From Anagrus nilaparvatae (Eukaryota; Arthropoda; Insecta; Hymenoptera; Mymaridae), in contig JAKSXM010000137.1 of assembly GCA_022575985.1 (NCBI GenBank), forward strand, positions 20,230,001 through 20,294,000: 64,000 nucleotides of DNA, given 5' to 3'. Positions 10,713 through 22,002 of this stretch are shown here, in pieces (position 1 is the stretch's first letter; every line of letters begins with the position of its first letter). The notes beneath the pieces are model-generated. The model was not told the origin of the DNA. It did not search any database and saw only the letters and a list, made by a program, of their open reading frames with translations. The position numbers were made by a program, and so were the translations under genes.

Positions 10713-13211
10713 AGACTAAAGTCAAAAAGCCAAATTTCTGCAAAAAATTTTCTATGGTAAAATCGGCTTTGAAAATTATGCTCTAAAGCCTGATATCAAG
10801 AGTTAGCTGAAATGAGTAAAATATTTTTATACTAATTTCAACTTTCTAGAGCTAAAATTTTGATAAATAATGATTCGTAAATCAAAAACGGGGTATATTG
10901 GGTAGATGAGGGGCTTTGATATAACTGTTAAACATTTTTTTCTCGTCTGAATGCTCCCTAAAATCAACTGGCCTCCAGAATATTATTAAGTAATATGCTT
11001 TATGGTAAGAATCTATAAAATTTTTAAGATAATCAATTTTTGAGTCAATATATTTAATCAATTTTTAGAGCTAGAACAGTTTTTATTAAAGTTTGTTTAA
11101 TACACAAACTAAATTTTGCCGACGTTTCGAAGTTTTCGAATCTTCATCGCATCTAGTCCAAAAATAATACACGAGAGCAGCACGAGAGCGTATATAGATA
11201 TTATTTTGAGAACTTCAAAACGTCCACAAAATTTTTCGACTAAAAGTCTGTGTATTAATATAACTATTATAGATCTAAAAATCAATTAAATGTATTAAAG
11301 TTATTCCATCGATTCAATCTATTTTACAAATCGATTGCCACTCGCAAGTATTAAAAATAAAATAACAAATTTTATATCACTCAGACGAACATATTTTCTT
11401 TATCATACATCCATAAAAGTAGATATTATTTGTGTCTGTATTGGTATATAAGTAAAATATTATAAAACTTATCTACGAAATGCCTAAATTTTATAAACTC
11501 TTGATTAATTGTCACGCGATTCATACATACATAGTTAATAAATAATAACTATATCTAAAAATCAGAAAATATAAAAGATAAAAATATAATGTTAATATTA
11601 GTCTACAAATAAATATTAATATAAATTATGAGACTAAATATTATTTATCAAAAAAATATGTCTAAGTAATCTTATAAGGTCATCAAAAATTAAGATTTTT
11701 GTTTTAATTTTACTAGAATGTATGAGGGCTAAATTAATTATCAGCAAAATATTTTTTCCCAGACGATTTTAAATTCAAAAATAAATTGGTACATAAATTA
11801 GAATTTAACAAAAATTCAGCAAGATTTAATTTTATCAATATTTTTAATGTTTACTGGTTATTGATATAAGGACCTAAGATAAACAAGACTCAAAAAATTT
11901 TGCTCATTAGAAATATTTATTAGAATTTGCATGAAATAAAATTTTTTCATTTAATTACCTAATTAATGATTTTAATTTATTTTAATATTGAAAAAATTAA
12001 AATCTATTATGTATATTTTTATGCAAATTAAAAAATTAAAAAGTAAGTCAATAATTATACTATTTTTTTAATTAATTTTTTTTTGTTATGATTTTAATAA
12101 TAATTATTCTGCGCAAATTATTAAATATAACTCAGTTCTTCGAAGGACAAATTTTGAATTAACTTTCTTCTTATAAATATAATTTAAATAAAGAGAAAAT
12201 AAATTTTTTTTTGAAATATATAAATATATATCGATCTCTGGATAAAGCTAGCTTTAACCGGATTGTCCTAAAATATACATATTTATAATTATCATTATCA
12301 TAATAAATTACATTATTTTTAAAATTTTAAAAAAAATTATCTTCTTTTGCAATATTTATTTACTTATTTGTTTAACAAATATAAGTCAAATTATAGTGTC
12401 ACTAGAAAAAGAAGCTTTGAATTCTGGGAATTGAAAATATGAAACTTCCAAAAAATAAATGAACAAATTTGCAAAAAATTGGCTAAAAAGATTTTGGGGT
12501 AACTAGGTTTTGAGGAAAACTAATAACGCTGAAACACGAGTGAAAACATTCAACGATATTCTTGAATCAAATAAGTTAACATATTGTTCAACATTTTTAG
12601 AATTATCAATCACCAAAAAAGGCTAATTTGATTTTAATTGCTGTTTTATATTGTCATATAAAGACAGATTTCATGTTGATGCTTTGAAATCTTTCTGAAA
12701 ATTTCTTTGAACCCTGATTTTCGCTAAATTTTGGCCCTACTGATTTAACTCTTAATTCAACCGCTCAAATTGGCGATCGTGTAAATGGAGACTAAATAGT
12801 TTCATTTCTCCCCAATATCATATTAAATTTATTGGAGGGAGGGTTATAAATTTTTACTTTACAGGAATGGAAATTTACAAAATTTCAAATCACAAATTTT
12901 TTATATACAGCAATACGTTATATTATATTGACATTAATTAAATAATTTTAAAAATTATAATTTTTACTGTTTACATTTTGTCTGGTATATTACCTTTAAT
13001 GCATATTAAAATAATTATTATTTAAATTTAAATAAAAATTGAATTATTATTTTTTTATATTTTTATATACATTTAGATTAATCAGATTTATGGCAGATTT
13101 AAACAATTTATTTGACGTCAAAATATATTCAGGGTCTGTTTTTCAATTTTTTTTTTAGTTACTTACTTTTTCAGAACCAAAAATTTAAATTTAAATTATA
13201 GTATAAAAATG
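10713..13211. other. No gene recognised; AT-rich filler
   Basis: Apart from the inverted repeat at 11045-11300, nothing interpretable is seen. Open frames are short and their translations are dominated by AT-coded residues. Confidence 0.55.
11045..11300. repeat. Inverted repeat with degenerate hammerhead-like motif
   Basis: The left arm (about 11045-11145) reads from ATTTAATCAATTTTTAGAGC, through TTTAATACACAAACT, to AAATTTTGCCGACGTTTCG. The right arm (about 11190-11300) is its diverged inverse. On the minus strand, 11116-11154 reads GCGATGAAGATTCGAAAAC then TTCGAAACGTCGG. This resembles the hammerhead core CUGAUGA...GAAAC plus GUC, with the first two core bases altered. Hammerhead motifs in inverted terminal repeats are known from Penelope-like retroelements, so this may be a decayed end of one. 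No reverse transcriptase is visible. Confidence 0.4.
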
Positions 13212-13572
13212 TCTGGGTTCCCCTGGTAAAAAAATTAGATAAAAGAAGCAGAATTTTTGGGATTTAGATATTTTTTGGAACTTACTGTTTCTGTAATTGG
13301 ATAAATATTCAGGAAAATTCTGACTTGATTTTCAGATTCCTCGGAAAAATTTTACTCAAGTCCCAGTTTTCAGTCAAATTTAAAAAAATCTTTTCAGAAA
13401 TATCAAAAATATGTCTGAAAAGGTCGACTCGTAAAATTTCCCGAGGAGTCAAAATTTCCAGCATTTGATGACATAAAACTAGTCCTAGAAATTCTTACTA
13501 GAATCCTCCTAGGACCCGAAAATTCTGTTGTTTTTATCAGTTACTATATATGCTATTTTTTTACTCGGGTTA
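13212..13572. mobile_element. Diverged palindromic MITE
   Basis: The left end CCCCTGGTAAAAAAATTAG (13220) is inverted as CTATTTTTTTACTCGGG near 13570. Inside, AGCAGAATTTTTGGG (13248) faces CCCGAAAATTCTGTTG (13515). Further in, ATTCCTCGGAAAAATTTTAC (13336) faces GTAAAATTTCCCGAGGAG (13431). All three pairs are concentric, so this is one old foldback unit of about 360 bp with many substitutions. Boundaries are approximate. Confidence 0.7.
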
Positions 13573-14470
13573 TTATACATATTTTTTTATTTAAAATAAC
13601 GATTTTTAAAATTCAGAATTATTTAAATTAAGTAAATATTTTTGTAAAACTACTTGTATTTAATCAAAAAAATTTTAATTTTAATTCTAATGATTTCTTT
13701 TTATTAATTTATAAATAAACTGATTCTTTGAAAAAATAAATCAAAAAATTAAAAATAAAAATAATGAGCTAAAAATTAATATACTTACGCATGCAAATAT
13801 TATTAGCAGTAAAGTATGTTTTTAAAAAAATTTTAAACAAAAAAATGAAAATTGTATTTATACATGAAAAAAAAAATAAAAAACTTTTTTATGTAATAAA
13901 ATTTAATTTTGTATAAACAAGGAAAAAATTTATATTTTAAGTATATTATCATATTCAAAATATATATTGCGCTATAGTGATTTATCAATAAAATTATCTT
14001 TTAAATATTTTGTTTTATTATTAAATATAGCATTTAGCTGAACACACTGATGTTTGTTATATTATTAATAAAGCATAAGAGATCGGATCCAATGAAACAG
14101 AGAATTAGGTCATGAATTATATTTTATTTAGAGATAATTCGTAAATAAGGAAAAAATTTGGATAAAATCTATTTATATATGAATTTTTAGATTTTATTCC
14201 GAGTAATCAATTTAATAACTTTGAGGATAAAAGCAGAGTTCATTAAATATCCATATGGAATCTATTTTCATTCGCTAGGATTATAGTATATATGGTAAAT
14301 TATTTTAAATCCGTAAAGCCTAATTATTTCATGGGGCTGTTCGATAATTAGTTAACTGAGATTTTTTTATGCTAAATAGAATATGCAGAACACAGGTTCT
14401 GCCAAAGATTTTGTAATTTTTAAAAGAATTTTTTTTTCTTCATTTTTCATTAGGTACATCGAATTTCGTG

Positions 14471-14697
14471 CTGGGCCTAGATTCTGCATTTATATGATCT
14501 ATAACATATCACGTGAAAAACAAAAAAAGTACTAACTGTTAATAAAATATTGATTTTTATTACCAAACAGCATCTAATCGCGAAAAGTACTACCATTTCT
14601 AAAAACATTTGTTTGCACATGCACATGCACAGTATACCACATATTGTAGATGGTATCGCTGCTTATCACTGTGGTATGAATGCTGAATCAGGTCCCT
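14471..14697. mobile_element. Family A inverted-repeat MITE, copy A2
   Basis: The left end is CTGGGCCTAGATTCTGCATT and the right end is GCTGAATCAGGTCCCT, which inverts to GGGACCTGATTCAGC. The interior contains TACCATTTCTAAAAACATTTG, a CATGCACATGCACAGTA core and TATTGTAGATGGTATCGCTG, all shared with copy A3 at 28.0 kb. A 60-codon frame inside it is an artefact of the repeat. There is no coding capacity; it is probably mobilised in trans. Confidence 0.88.
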
Positions 14698-14856
14698 ACA
14701 TGTACTCGAAACGTAACATACTTTTAAAATAATTGCTACAATTTTATAATACCATGGTTAACTTGCTCAAATAATTAATTTACACCAATATAAGAAATTT
14801 AAAATTTTTGCTTTATTCAATTATTTTTTAACCATATATTTATACTGTTACGAAGT

Positions 14857-14876
14857 CATTTCATGTGCGAGAAAAA
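14857..14876 (+). repeat. CATTTCRCTTGCGAGAAAA motif, copy 1 of 5
   Basis: This copy reads CATTTCATGTGCGAGAAAAA. Other copies are at 25662, 28379, 44202 and 53079, all on the plus strand and usually just after a TATATA-rich stretch. It directly precedes the N2 repeat here. Confidence 0.6.
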
Positions 14877-14879
14877 TGT

Positions 14880-15010
14880 GAGTCCGGCCCTTCCCCACTC
14901 CTGCACCGCGCCTTGTTTGAATTTAGTTTTGGCATCAATGAGTAATGACAGAAGTTAAAAATTGGCGCTGTAAATGGGAATTTCTGTAAATTTAGGTCCG
15001 AAAATTAATT
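14880..15010 (-). repeat. Family N repeat, copy N2 (inverted relative to N1)
   Basis: It begins GAGTCCGGCCCTTCCC and continues through GGCATCAATGAGTAATGACA, GAAGTTAAAAATTGGCGCT and AATTTCTGTAAATTTAGGTCCG. This matches the reverse complement of N1 at 48.0 kb along about 125 bp. The far end is diffuse. Confidence 0.75.
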
Positions 15011-16688
15011 CTGCCGATATAAAATTTCCTTAGAGGGTTCGGAATCAACAATTCTGAGGTTACATTTAATAGTTCTTTTTATTTTTGAAAAAAATTCTCT
15101 TTAAATTAAAAAAATTCATGTGTTTAAATAAAATTATTTCTTTTGTTATACAGGATTTCAATTCTACAGTACTCAAGAAACGTAAAAAAATGCGCATGCG
15201 TAATACAACTGATTAAAAAACACTTTTCAAAAAAATATAAAATTCTGTATTTGCTATATTTTTTTACTTTGTATTTACACGTGCTGCTAAAAGTATTTAT
15301 TATTGTTTTTATATTTAAAAAAATATGTTTATTAATTAGTATTCAAAATCAGTTAATAAATTTATATATCTTTTAATAATATTTATATAAATTATTTATA
15401 TTTAATACGTAGAACCAAAAATAAAAAGATTATAACAAAAATATTTAATAAAAATATCTGATAAAAAAATTTTTAATTACACACACATTCATACCTATAC
15501 TTAAAATTAAATTTTATAAAATGATAATAGATTTTACAGTTATGTTTTAAATTAATTATTAATGCGTATATAAAGAAATATAATAAAGAATTTAATTTGA
15601 TAAATCAACAGTTTGACCTGTTACAAGATAAGATTTTATTTTTTCTTATCTTAAAAATATATAGAATATACTTTTTTTTTATAAAAAATTTATATTTATT
15701 AAATATATATAATATATATAATTAATTAAATTTAATACACCTATATAAAATATTTTAAGACATTAACCAATCAAAATAAATAAAACTATTTCTATAATAA
15801 TCGTCTGACTTCAAAAATACTTTTTTTTTAATATTGTCAAGACGCCGTCCTTATTTCTTATCAAATCAAGCAAGCAAAAAAAGTATAAAACAGATAAGTT
15901 TATATTATTATGTTCTCATTTTTTAAATTTTAGTTTCATGGTTTAAAAAAATGAATTTACACCTTTTTAATAATATTTTTAATTTAATGTTTTATATTTT
16001 CATTGAATTTTCAAGTATTTTTGAAAACTAATAATACTTTTTGTAGCAATTTCCTATGCTTTTTTTGGAAATTATTTTCCATAGAATTTAAATTAATTAA
16101 TTTTATTGAAAAACGGAGAACTGTTGATAATTCCTAGGTAACGGCAATATTGATTTAAGCAGCTTCGTTGCAGCAACCCAAAATAACGACTTGATTTAAA
16201 ATCGCTAATTTACTAATGCAGAGATTAAAAAAGACAGCAGTTTTGGGTTTTTTGGCTGGCCAAAAATTGACTTTATGGAGGATCAATATAAAATTGGGGA
16301 TTAATATAAAATTTATCGTAGCAAGAAAAGGGCGAATTTCTAAAATGGACGTTTTTAAACTAAAAGATGCTGAATCTTTTGAAATGCGGTGTTATCTACT
16401 TGATGTTAAGTTTTATTCCTTAATACAACATTATACTGATGCTATATTAATATTTTTCTAGAACAATCATTAAAAAATTTTCAAAAATAAATGAAATAAA
16501 AATTTAGTATTTTCGAAAAAAAAAACCGTAATCTTGTTTTTAACGGGGTTCGAACGCTCCAACTTTTTTGCTCGCCAATGTGCGCCACTGTGCGCCAAAA
16601 AGTTTGCTAGTAAGAATTTGTTTAAACAATTCATATTCTATAAGTGTAAAAGTGTGTACTCAATCATAAGTTTGAAAGTCTTTAACTA
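15011..16688. other. No gene recognised; AT-rich filler
   Basis: Open frames at 15143-15376 and 16216-16461 (both plus) have no recognisable motif, no plausible gene context and strongly AT-driven codon content. The sequence near 16545 contains GGGGTTCGAACG, which resembles a tRNA T-loop, but no tRNA fold surrounds it. Confidence 0.55.
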
Positions 16689-16791
16689 AGCCCACTTTAT
16701 TATAATTTCAATGTGGATTGTTTAATGGAATTATCACTGGCGCACTATTTAGCGCACAGTGACGCACATTAAACTGCGCGCTAAGTGGGCT
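16689..16791. repeat. Short inverted-repeat element (about 100 bp)
   Basis: AGCCCACTTTA at the left is inverted as CTAAGTGGGCT at the right. Between them, GGCGCACTATTTAGCGCACA and GACGCACATTAAACTGCGCGC form further local symmetry. GTGCGCCACTGTGCGCCAAA at 16580 repeats the same GCGC-rich words. Probably a tiny MITE remnant. Confidence 0.5.
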
Positions 16792-19027
16792 GCCCTTGGC
16801 TTTATTAGTTTATTTATTTGATATATCACGTTATTTGTGATAAAATTTAAAAAATTCTGATTTTGTATCAAACAAAAGAATTTTAAAGTAACAATATTTG
16901 CGTACCATAATGAAGACCTACTTTCTTACTTTCGGCGATATTTTTTTCGCTTTTAAAGAAAAACTATGTGTTGAACACGGGAAAAAATGTAGGAAAATTT
17001 ACTTTGAATGTTCTCCAAAACAACTCCATTAAAAACCAAACTCTACCTTTTTTCCCTTGTTGAACAAATTATTATCTATATCTTGTTTTATTATTTTTTT
17101 ATGTAAACTCTATAAATTTTATTTTGAAAGTATAAAATATTTTTAATAAATTAAATTACATGATTGCCGTTAATAAAAATCTGTATTTATATTTAATTTC
17201 TGATAAATTTTATTTTATTATCTTAATATTTAAGTACTATTATATAAAATTTTGAATTTTATAGGTTAAAAATGCCGAATAAGCGTACTAAATTTTTAGT
17301 GAAGATAAAATATGCAAATAAATGTAAAATTTTTGCACCTCGTATCCGCAAATTTAACATTCTTTACTGACTTTATTTTAATTAATTTTATAAAAATCAA
17401 GCCAATACGCGCGCAACATAACCCAAAAATTCATTTTTTTTAGATTTTGTATTTTTATATTTTAAGATTTTATTTTGTAAGACTTTTTATAATAATCGTG
17501 GAAAATTAACGTTTTTTAAATATTTTTAATATTTTTTTAAAAATTTTTAATATTTTTTTTTAATAATTCAAATGAAGCTTTTAAAATTGACATTTTCAGC
17601 AAAAAAATTGAGCGCCAATCGTATTATACCTATTATAGGTATAGTATAATATTAAAATAAAAGCTTCAAAGACTGATTGAAAAAAATTTCAACCAATATA
17701 ATACTTTTAATTCGTAATTTTAATAAATTTAAATCTTGTATTTATGATTTCCGCTAATGTGTTTAGTAAAAAATTCATAAAGAATTTAAAAATATTTTAT
17801 AAAAATAATAATAATAATATCATTTATTTTTAAAATGTAGTTGACCCAACTGCTGACAAATGAAAAATCACTTTGTTTTTTAGAATGAAAGAATTTTTAC
17901 AGTATTGTAGAAAAATAGATGAAGTAATAGAAATTTGAGTTGTAATGATAGATGAGCTATAAATAACTTATAATTTATTTTTAAATAATAAAAATTAATA
18001 AAAATCATATATATTAGCCTGGGCGTTCAATTTTAAAAAGATATGCAATTTTTTAAATTTATTTTAATTTTGGTTTTAAAATTTATTGTTCTAATAACAA
18101 ATAATGTTCAAAATAGGCAGTTGAAAACTACGCGAAATTTATGGATTTAAAAAATGCAAAAAATTTTGATTGCAAGTTATTTTTGAAATCAATACATCCA
18201 CACAAAAGAAACGTCAGTCTTCCAATCACAAAATAAATTATTCTACTCGCTTTTGATCAGCCCAGCTTAATTTTTTTCTGAGTTTAAGTAAAAATTCTTT
18301 GAACCAATTATTATTGAAACCCCAACTATAAATTTATGTAAAAAAAGGTTGACTCTTACTTTATGTGTATTATCAGATAGTTTTCTTCGCTTTTACCGAT
18401 TTAATAGCAGCTAAAATATATAAAATTTAGTGATTTTGAGTTTATTAATTATTTTCAAATTAAATAATTGTTACATGAATTTTGAAAGTAATCTACTTTA
18501 AATTCTATAGAAAGTGTTATACAGTAAACTATAATTCTCATTGTATATGAATTTTAATTGCTATATTTAATATTATTAATTTAAATTTGGTTAAATTTTA
18601 ACTGAGATAATTATATAATATATTATAATTTCACTTATATTAATTATTAATTTATAAAAGTTACATAAAATTAAGTTTAATAAATATTGAAAATAAAATA
18701 TACATTACTGATTGCGTATTATTTAAATGAATTATTTTTTTAATAAATTAAATTTTATAATTTTAATTTTAAAAATAATAAATTATTGGGTTTGCTGATT
18801 ATACAAGTCAATTTTGTATTTAGGTTAAAATATATTCGAAATTTAATCAACTAAACAAAGAAGCTCTAACTAAACTATAAAAGAAAATATTTAAACTAAA
18901 GTGGATTTAAAATTTTGGTGCAAGCGAAAAATTTAATTTTCTATTTTAAGAAAATAATAATTTTTCTATTAGTGGCAGTGGGCAATAATGTATTTATTTT
19001 AATCTTTGCAGACCTTCGTTATTCCCT
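16792..19027. other. No gene recognised; AT-rich filler
   Basis: No coding signal is seen. There is one short palindrome around 17620-17650 (ATTATACCTATTATAGGTAT). Confidence 0.55.
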
Positions 19028-19242
19028 AGGGCCGGCTCAAACTCAAATTGGCAAGACAAACTTTTTTCGCCCCCCATATCAAAAAAATGTAAGAAATTAA
19101 TAAAGGTTTCAGGAAAACCCAAAAGCCAAATTTTAAATAAAGTGAAATATATATTATTTTTTAATATTTTGAACTGTTTAGCGCCACAAATTTATAGCGC
19201 CCTGGGTGGACTCCCGGCTTGCCCGGGCCTTGAGCCGGCCCT
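19028..19242. mobile_element. Short MITE with hAT-like AGGGCCGGCTCAA ends
   Basis: The perfect 13-bp inverted termini AGGGCCGGCTCAA (19028-19040) and TTGAGCCGGCCCT (19230-19242) enclose 215 bp. The right end reads CCCTGG, which inverts to CCAGGGCCGGC. The CAGGG-type terminus is common among hAT elements. The 8-bp flanks (GTTATTCC and ACTTATTG) are similar but do not form a clean target duplication, so the superfamily call is tentative. The interior is AT-rich with a GC-rich right end (GGCTTGCCCGGGCC). Confidence 0.75.
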
Positions 19243-19254
19243 GGACTTATTGCC

Positions 19255-19330
19255 TGCAAGTACAGAAAATAGCTATTTGATAAACAAGGGGGAAAAATAG
19301 GTTTTGATTTTCCATGCAGTTGTATGCATG
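19255..19330 (+). repeat. Dispersed repeat P, copy 1
   Basis: ACAGAAAATAGCTATTTGATAAACAAGG through CATGCAGTTGTATGCATGAG aligns with 29108-29186 (CATAGAAATAGCTATTTTTTAA through CATTCAGTTGTATGCACGAG). Roughly three quarters of positions match by eye. A fragment ATAAACAAGGGGAAAATTAT recurs at 19478. Origin unknown. Confidence 0.55.
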
Positions 19331-20133
19331 AGTAGGATTAGGCAGCATGAAAATTTTGAATTCTATGTTTAGTTTTCGTTGTTTCACACTTTGCTTTTTA
19401 ACAAAAGCATTAAAAATGAATGCTCGCCGAGTTGTAAAGCGACCATTTTTAACGCATATGATGAAATAATAATTTACTATAAACAAGGGGAAAATTATAG
19501 ATATTGGAAAGTTCAAAGCCTTGTTTTTTTCCACTGTTTAGCAGATGGTTTTTGAATAATGCTCATTCGAGGTAAAGAAATAAATCATTGCTTGTTTATG
19601 AAAAACAAAAATTCTAAGATTGTTTTGTGCTACGCGCCTCAGAAATAAATGTTTCTCATTTATAATATTTAATCAACTCTAAATTCTTAACAAAATTCTG
19701 GCAATTAAATGAAAATAATAAAAAATTCCATTAGAACCTTTCATAAAACAAAAAGTTGCTTACCTAAATATTTGTGTGTATATTTAGATTAAAATATTAA
19801 AATAAAATAATTAAATAATAAAATAATTCAAAAAACTTACCGATAATGAAAAAAAATTTTTACTACCTCTAAAATAATTATTTAATCCTCGAACTTGTAA
19901 TTTCTTTTTTAAATAATTCATAATTTATAAAGTTTATTTTACAAACAAATATAAACAAAAATCACAACTATAGTTGATTCCCGCGGAAAGTATAAATACT
20001 TAATAAATTATAACCTAACTTTTAATAATACGTCTTTAAAAGTAAACAAAACATAAATAAGTATAATAATTAAACGGTTAAGTTAATAAACAGTTTCAAA
20101 CACAATGAGTTTATACAATATTTACTTGATTTT

Positions 20134-20303
20134 AAGGCGCAATCTATGTAAGCGAAAGTGTGTACGAATATTCGGATACTACCAACCTATGCTTATATTC
20201 ATTTTTCTCCTGTAGCAACCTCTAGTGAGCAGCAAAGGCATTACTAAAAATAAGATAGGTTGGCAATACACGATTAAGTATATGCACGTATAGATTCAGC
20301 CTA
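20134..20303. repeat. Diverged inverted-repeat element (about 170 bp)
   Basis: TTTAAGGCGCAATCTAT at the left is loosely inverted as ATAGATTCAGCCTAAA at the right. ACCAACCTATGCTTAT near 20188 faces ATAAGATAGGTTGG near 20250. The concentric pairs support an old foldback MITE. No second copy was found in the window. Confidence 0.5.
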
Positions 20304-21599
20304 AATGAAATTCTCTTAAAAAATTTTGCACAATATATGCAAATAAATTATATTTATATAGTGACAAAATGTGTAGAACAAAAAATGTACATAATATTAT
20401 TTTTATCATGTTTTTAAAAAATAATAAAATAAAATAAATTAAGATAACGTTTATAGATTAACGTAAATCTATTAAAAAATATGACCAAAATTAACAATAA
20501 AAAAAAATAAATATTAATTAAAAATATAATAATAAATAGAGGAAAGTTTATTACGTCATGTATTTGTGCCATTATGTATTATGATTTTAAAAAATGGGCA
20601 TTTTTGGCTGAAATAAGTTTAATAAGATGTGAATAAAATAAATCATTTTTCTTATTAAAGTCAAATTTAATTTGGTCACGTGATTTAGTATAAGGTTGTA
20701 CGCAGGTCATACGCAGGTGTTTTTTCTCGTCAGTGGACAGAAAGTGCGCATTTTCTGGCTACTAAAGCGTATGCATATAGAAAATATAATATTTTTCAAC
20801 TCTGGCAAAAGAAATATCATATTGATTACCAAAAATTAGAAAAAAGGAATGCCCTAGATCGCAATTCCAAAACATTATTTAGGGTCTTAAAAATATTTTT
20901 AAAAATTAGAAAAAATAGAATACTAAAAATTTTTAACAAAAGCAGATCAAGCAACTTTTGTTTTTCTCGTTGTTTTCAAAAATAAAATTATATTTTTCCT
21001 TTAAATAATCATATTTAGAATGAGAAATTTTACATTATTGTCACAGGGCTAAAATAAATTTGTAAAATAAAAAAAAAACAATTAATTGCGAAAAAATTGT
21101 TTATAAAACTAGAAATTCAGTCAAACTAATAATTTTTTTTTCGTTAAATTAAAATGCTACCATTTAGGAAGAAATTTTATCACTCAATTATTTAACTTGG
21201 TCTCATCTTACCCAAAAATACCCATTCAGCGTTAAAAAAAATTAATAAAAATATACATACGTAATATTGCGAAAAAAAAACAATAAAAGAAATAATCGCT
21301 TCCAGTCGTGTATTTTAAAAGATTATTTTTATATTTTTTCCTTATTATTTTAGCAAAAACGTCATTGTTTCGTCAATTTTTGATATTTTTATTTAATTTA
21401 CTTAAATGTCAGGTCAGTTATTGATGTTGGTATTTTTTTGTGAGTAGAAAACTGGGGTAATTTGATATGATAAAATTTAATTTTTATATTTTTTACTCTT
21501 CCATTTATTGATTGCTTGAAAAATAAAGATTCACTAGTTGTTATTCTGTTTGACAATTTTTGAAATTTTAAACAAATTAAAATTTAAAGCAAAACAGCC
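20304..21599. other. No gene recognised; AT-rich filler
   Basis: I see no coding sequence, no family match and no long inverted repeat in this stretch. Confidence 0.55.
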
Positions 21600-22002
21600 T
21601 TAAGAGTTCTGCCTGGACGCCATTTTATTTTTCAAATTTTTTATTTCTTTTTCGTTTTTTTATTAAATTAGAAATTTTTTTGCATCTTATCAGAGTTGTC
21701 CCACATTCTTTATTCAATTTAGAAAAGTTTGGCATAAACACTTTTTTAATTTAATCAAAAATAAGGACATGATTTGGTGAGAAAAATTTATTGTCGAAAA
21801 AAGTTTACTCAAAATTTTTCTCACCAAATCATGTCCTTATTTTTGATTAAATTAAAAAAGTGTTTATGCCAAACTTTTCTAAATTGAATAAAGAATGTGG
21901 GACAACTCTGATAAGATGCAAAAAAAATTTCTAATTTAATAAAAAAACGAAAAAGAAATAAAAAATTTGAAAAACAAAATGGCGTCCAGGCAGAACTCTT
22001 AA
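21600..22002. mobile_element. Near-perfect 403-bp palindrome flanked by TTAA
   Basis: The arms 21600-21789 and 21812-22002 are reverse complements over about 190 bp. By eye they differ by one substitution (TTTTATTTTT versus TTTTGTTTTT) and one T-run indel, with a 22-bp loop. The outermost bases are TTAA on both sides, followed by GAGTTCTGCCTGGACGCC as the terminal repeat. TTAA flanks are the hallmark target duplication of piggyBac-type elements, but the termini do not begin CCY as most of those do. The high arm identity points to recent formation or gene conversion. It has no coding capacity. Confidence 0.9.

Noticed and set aside
14550..14732. 60-codon frame
   Set aside because: It lies almost entirely within family A copy A2 and is a by-product of the repeat.
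16545..16556. GGGGTTCGAACG, resembling a tRNA T-loop or SINE B box
   Set aside because: No acceptor, D or anticodon stems can be built around it, and no A box lies at a suitable distance.
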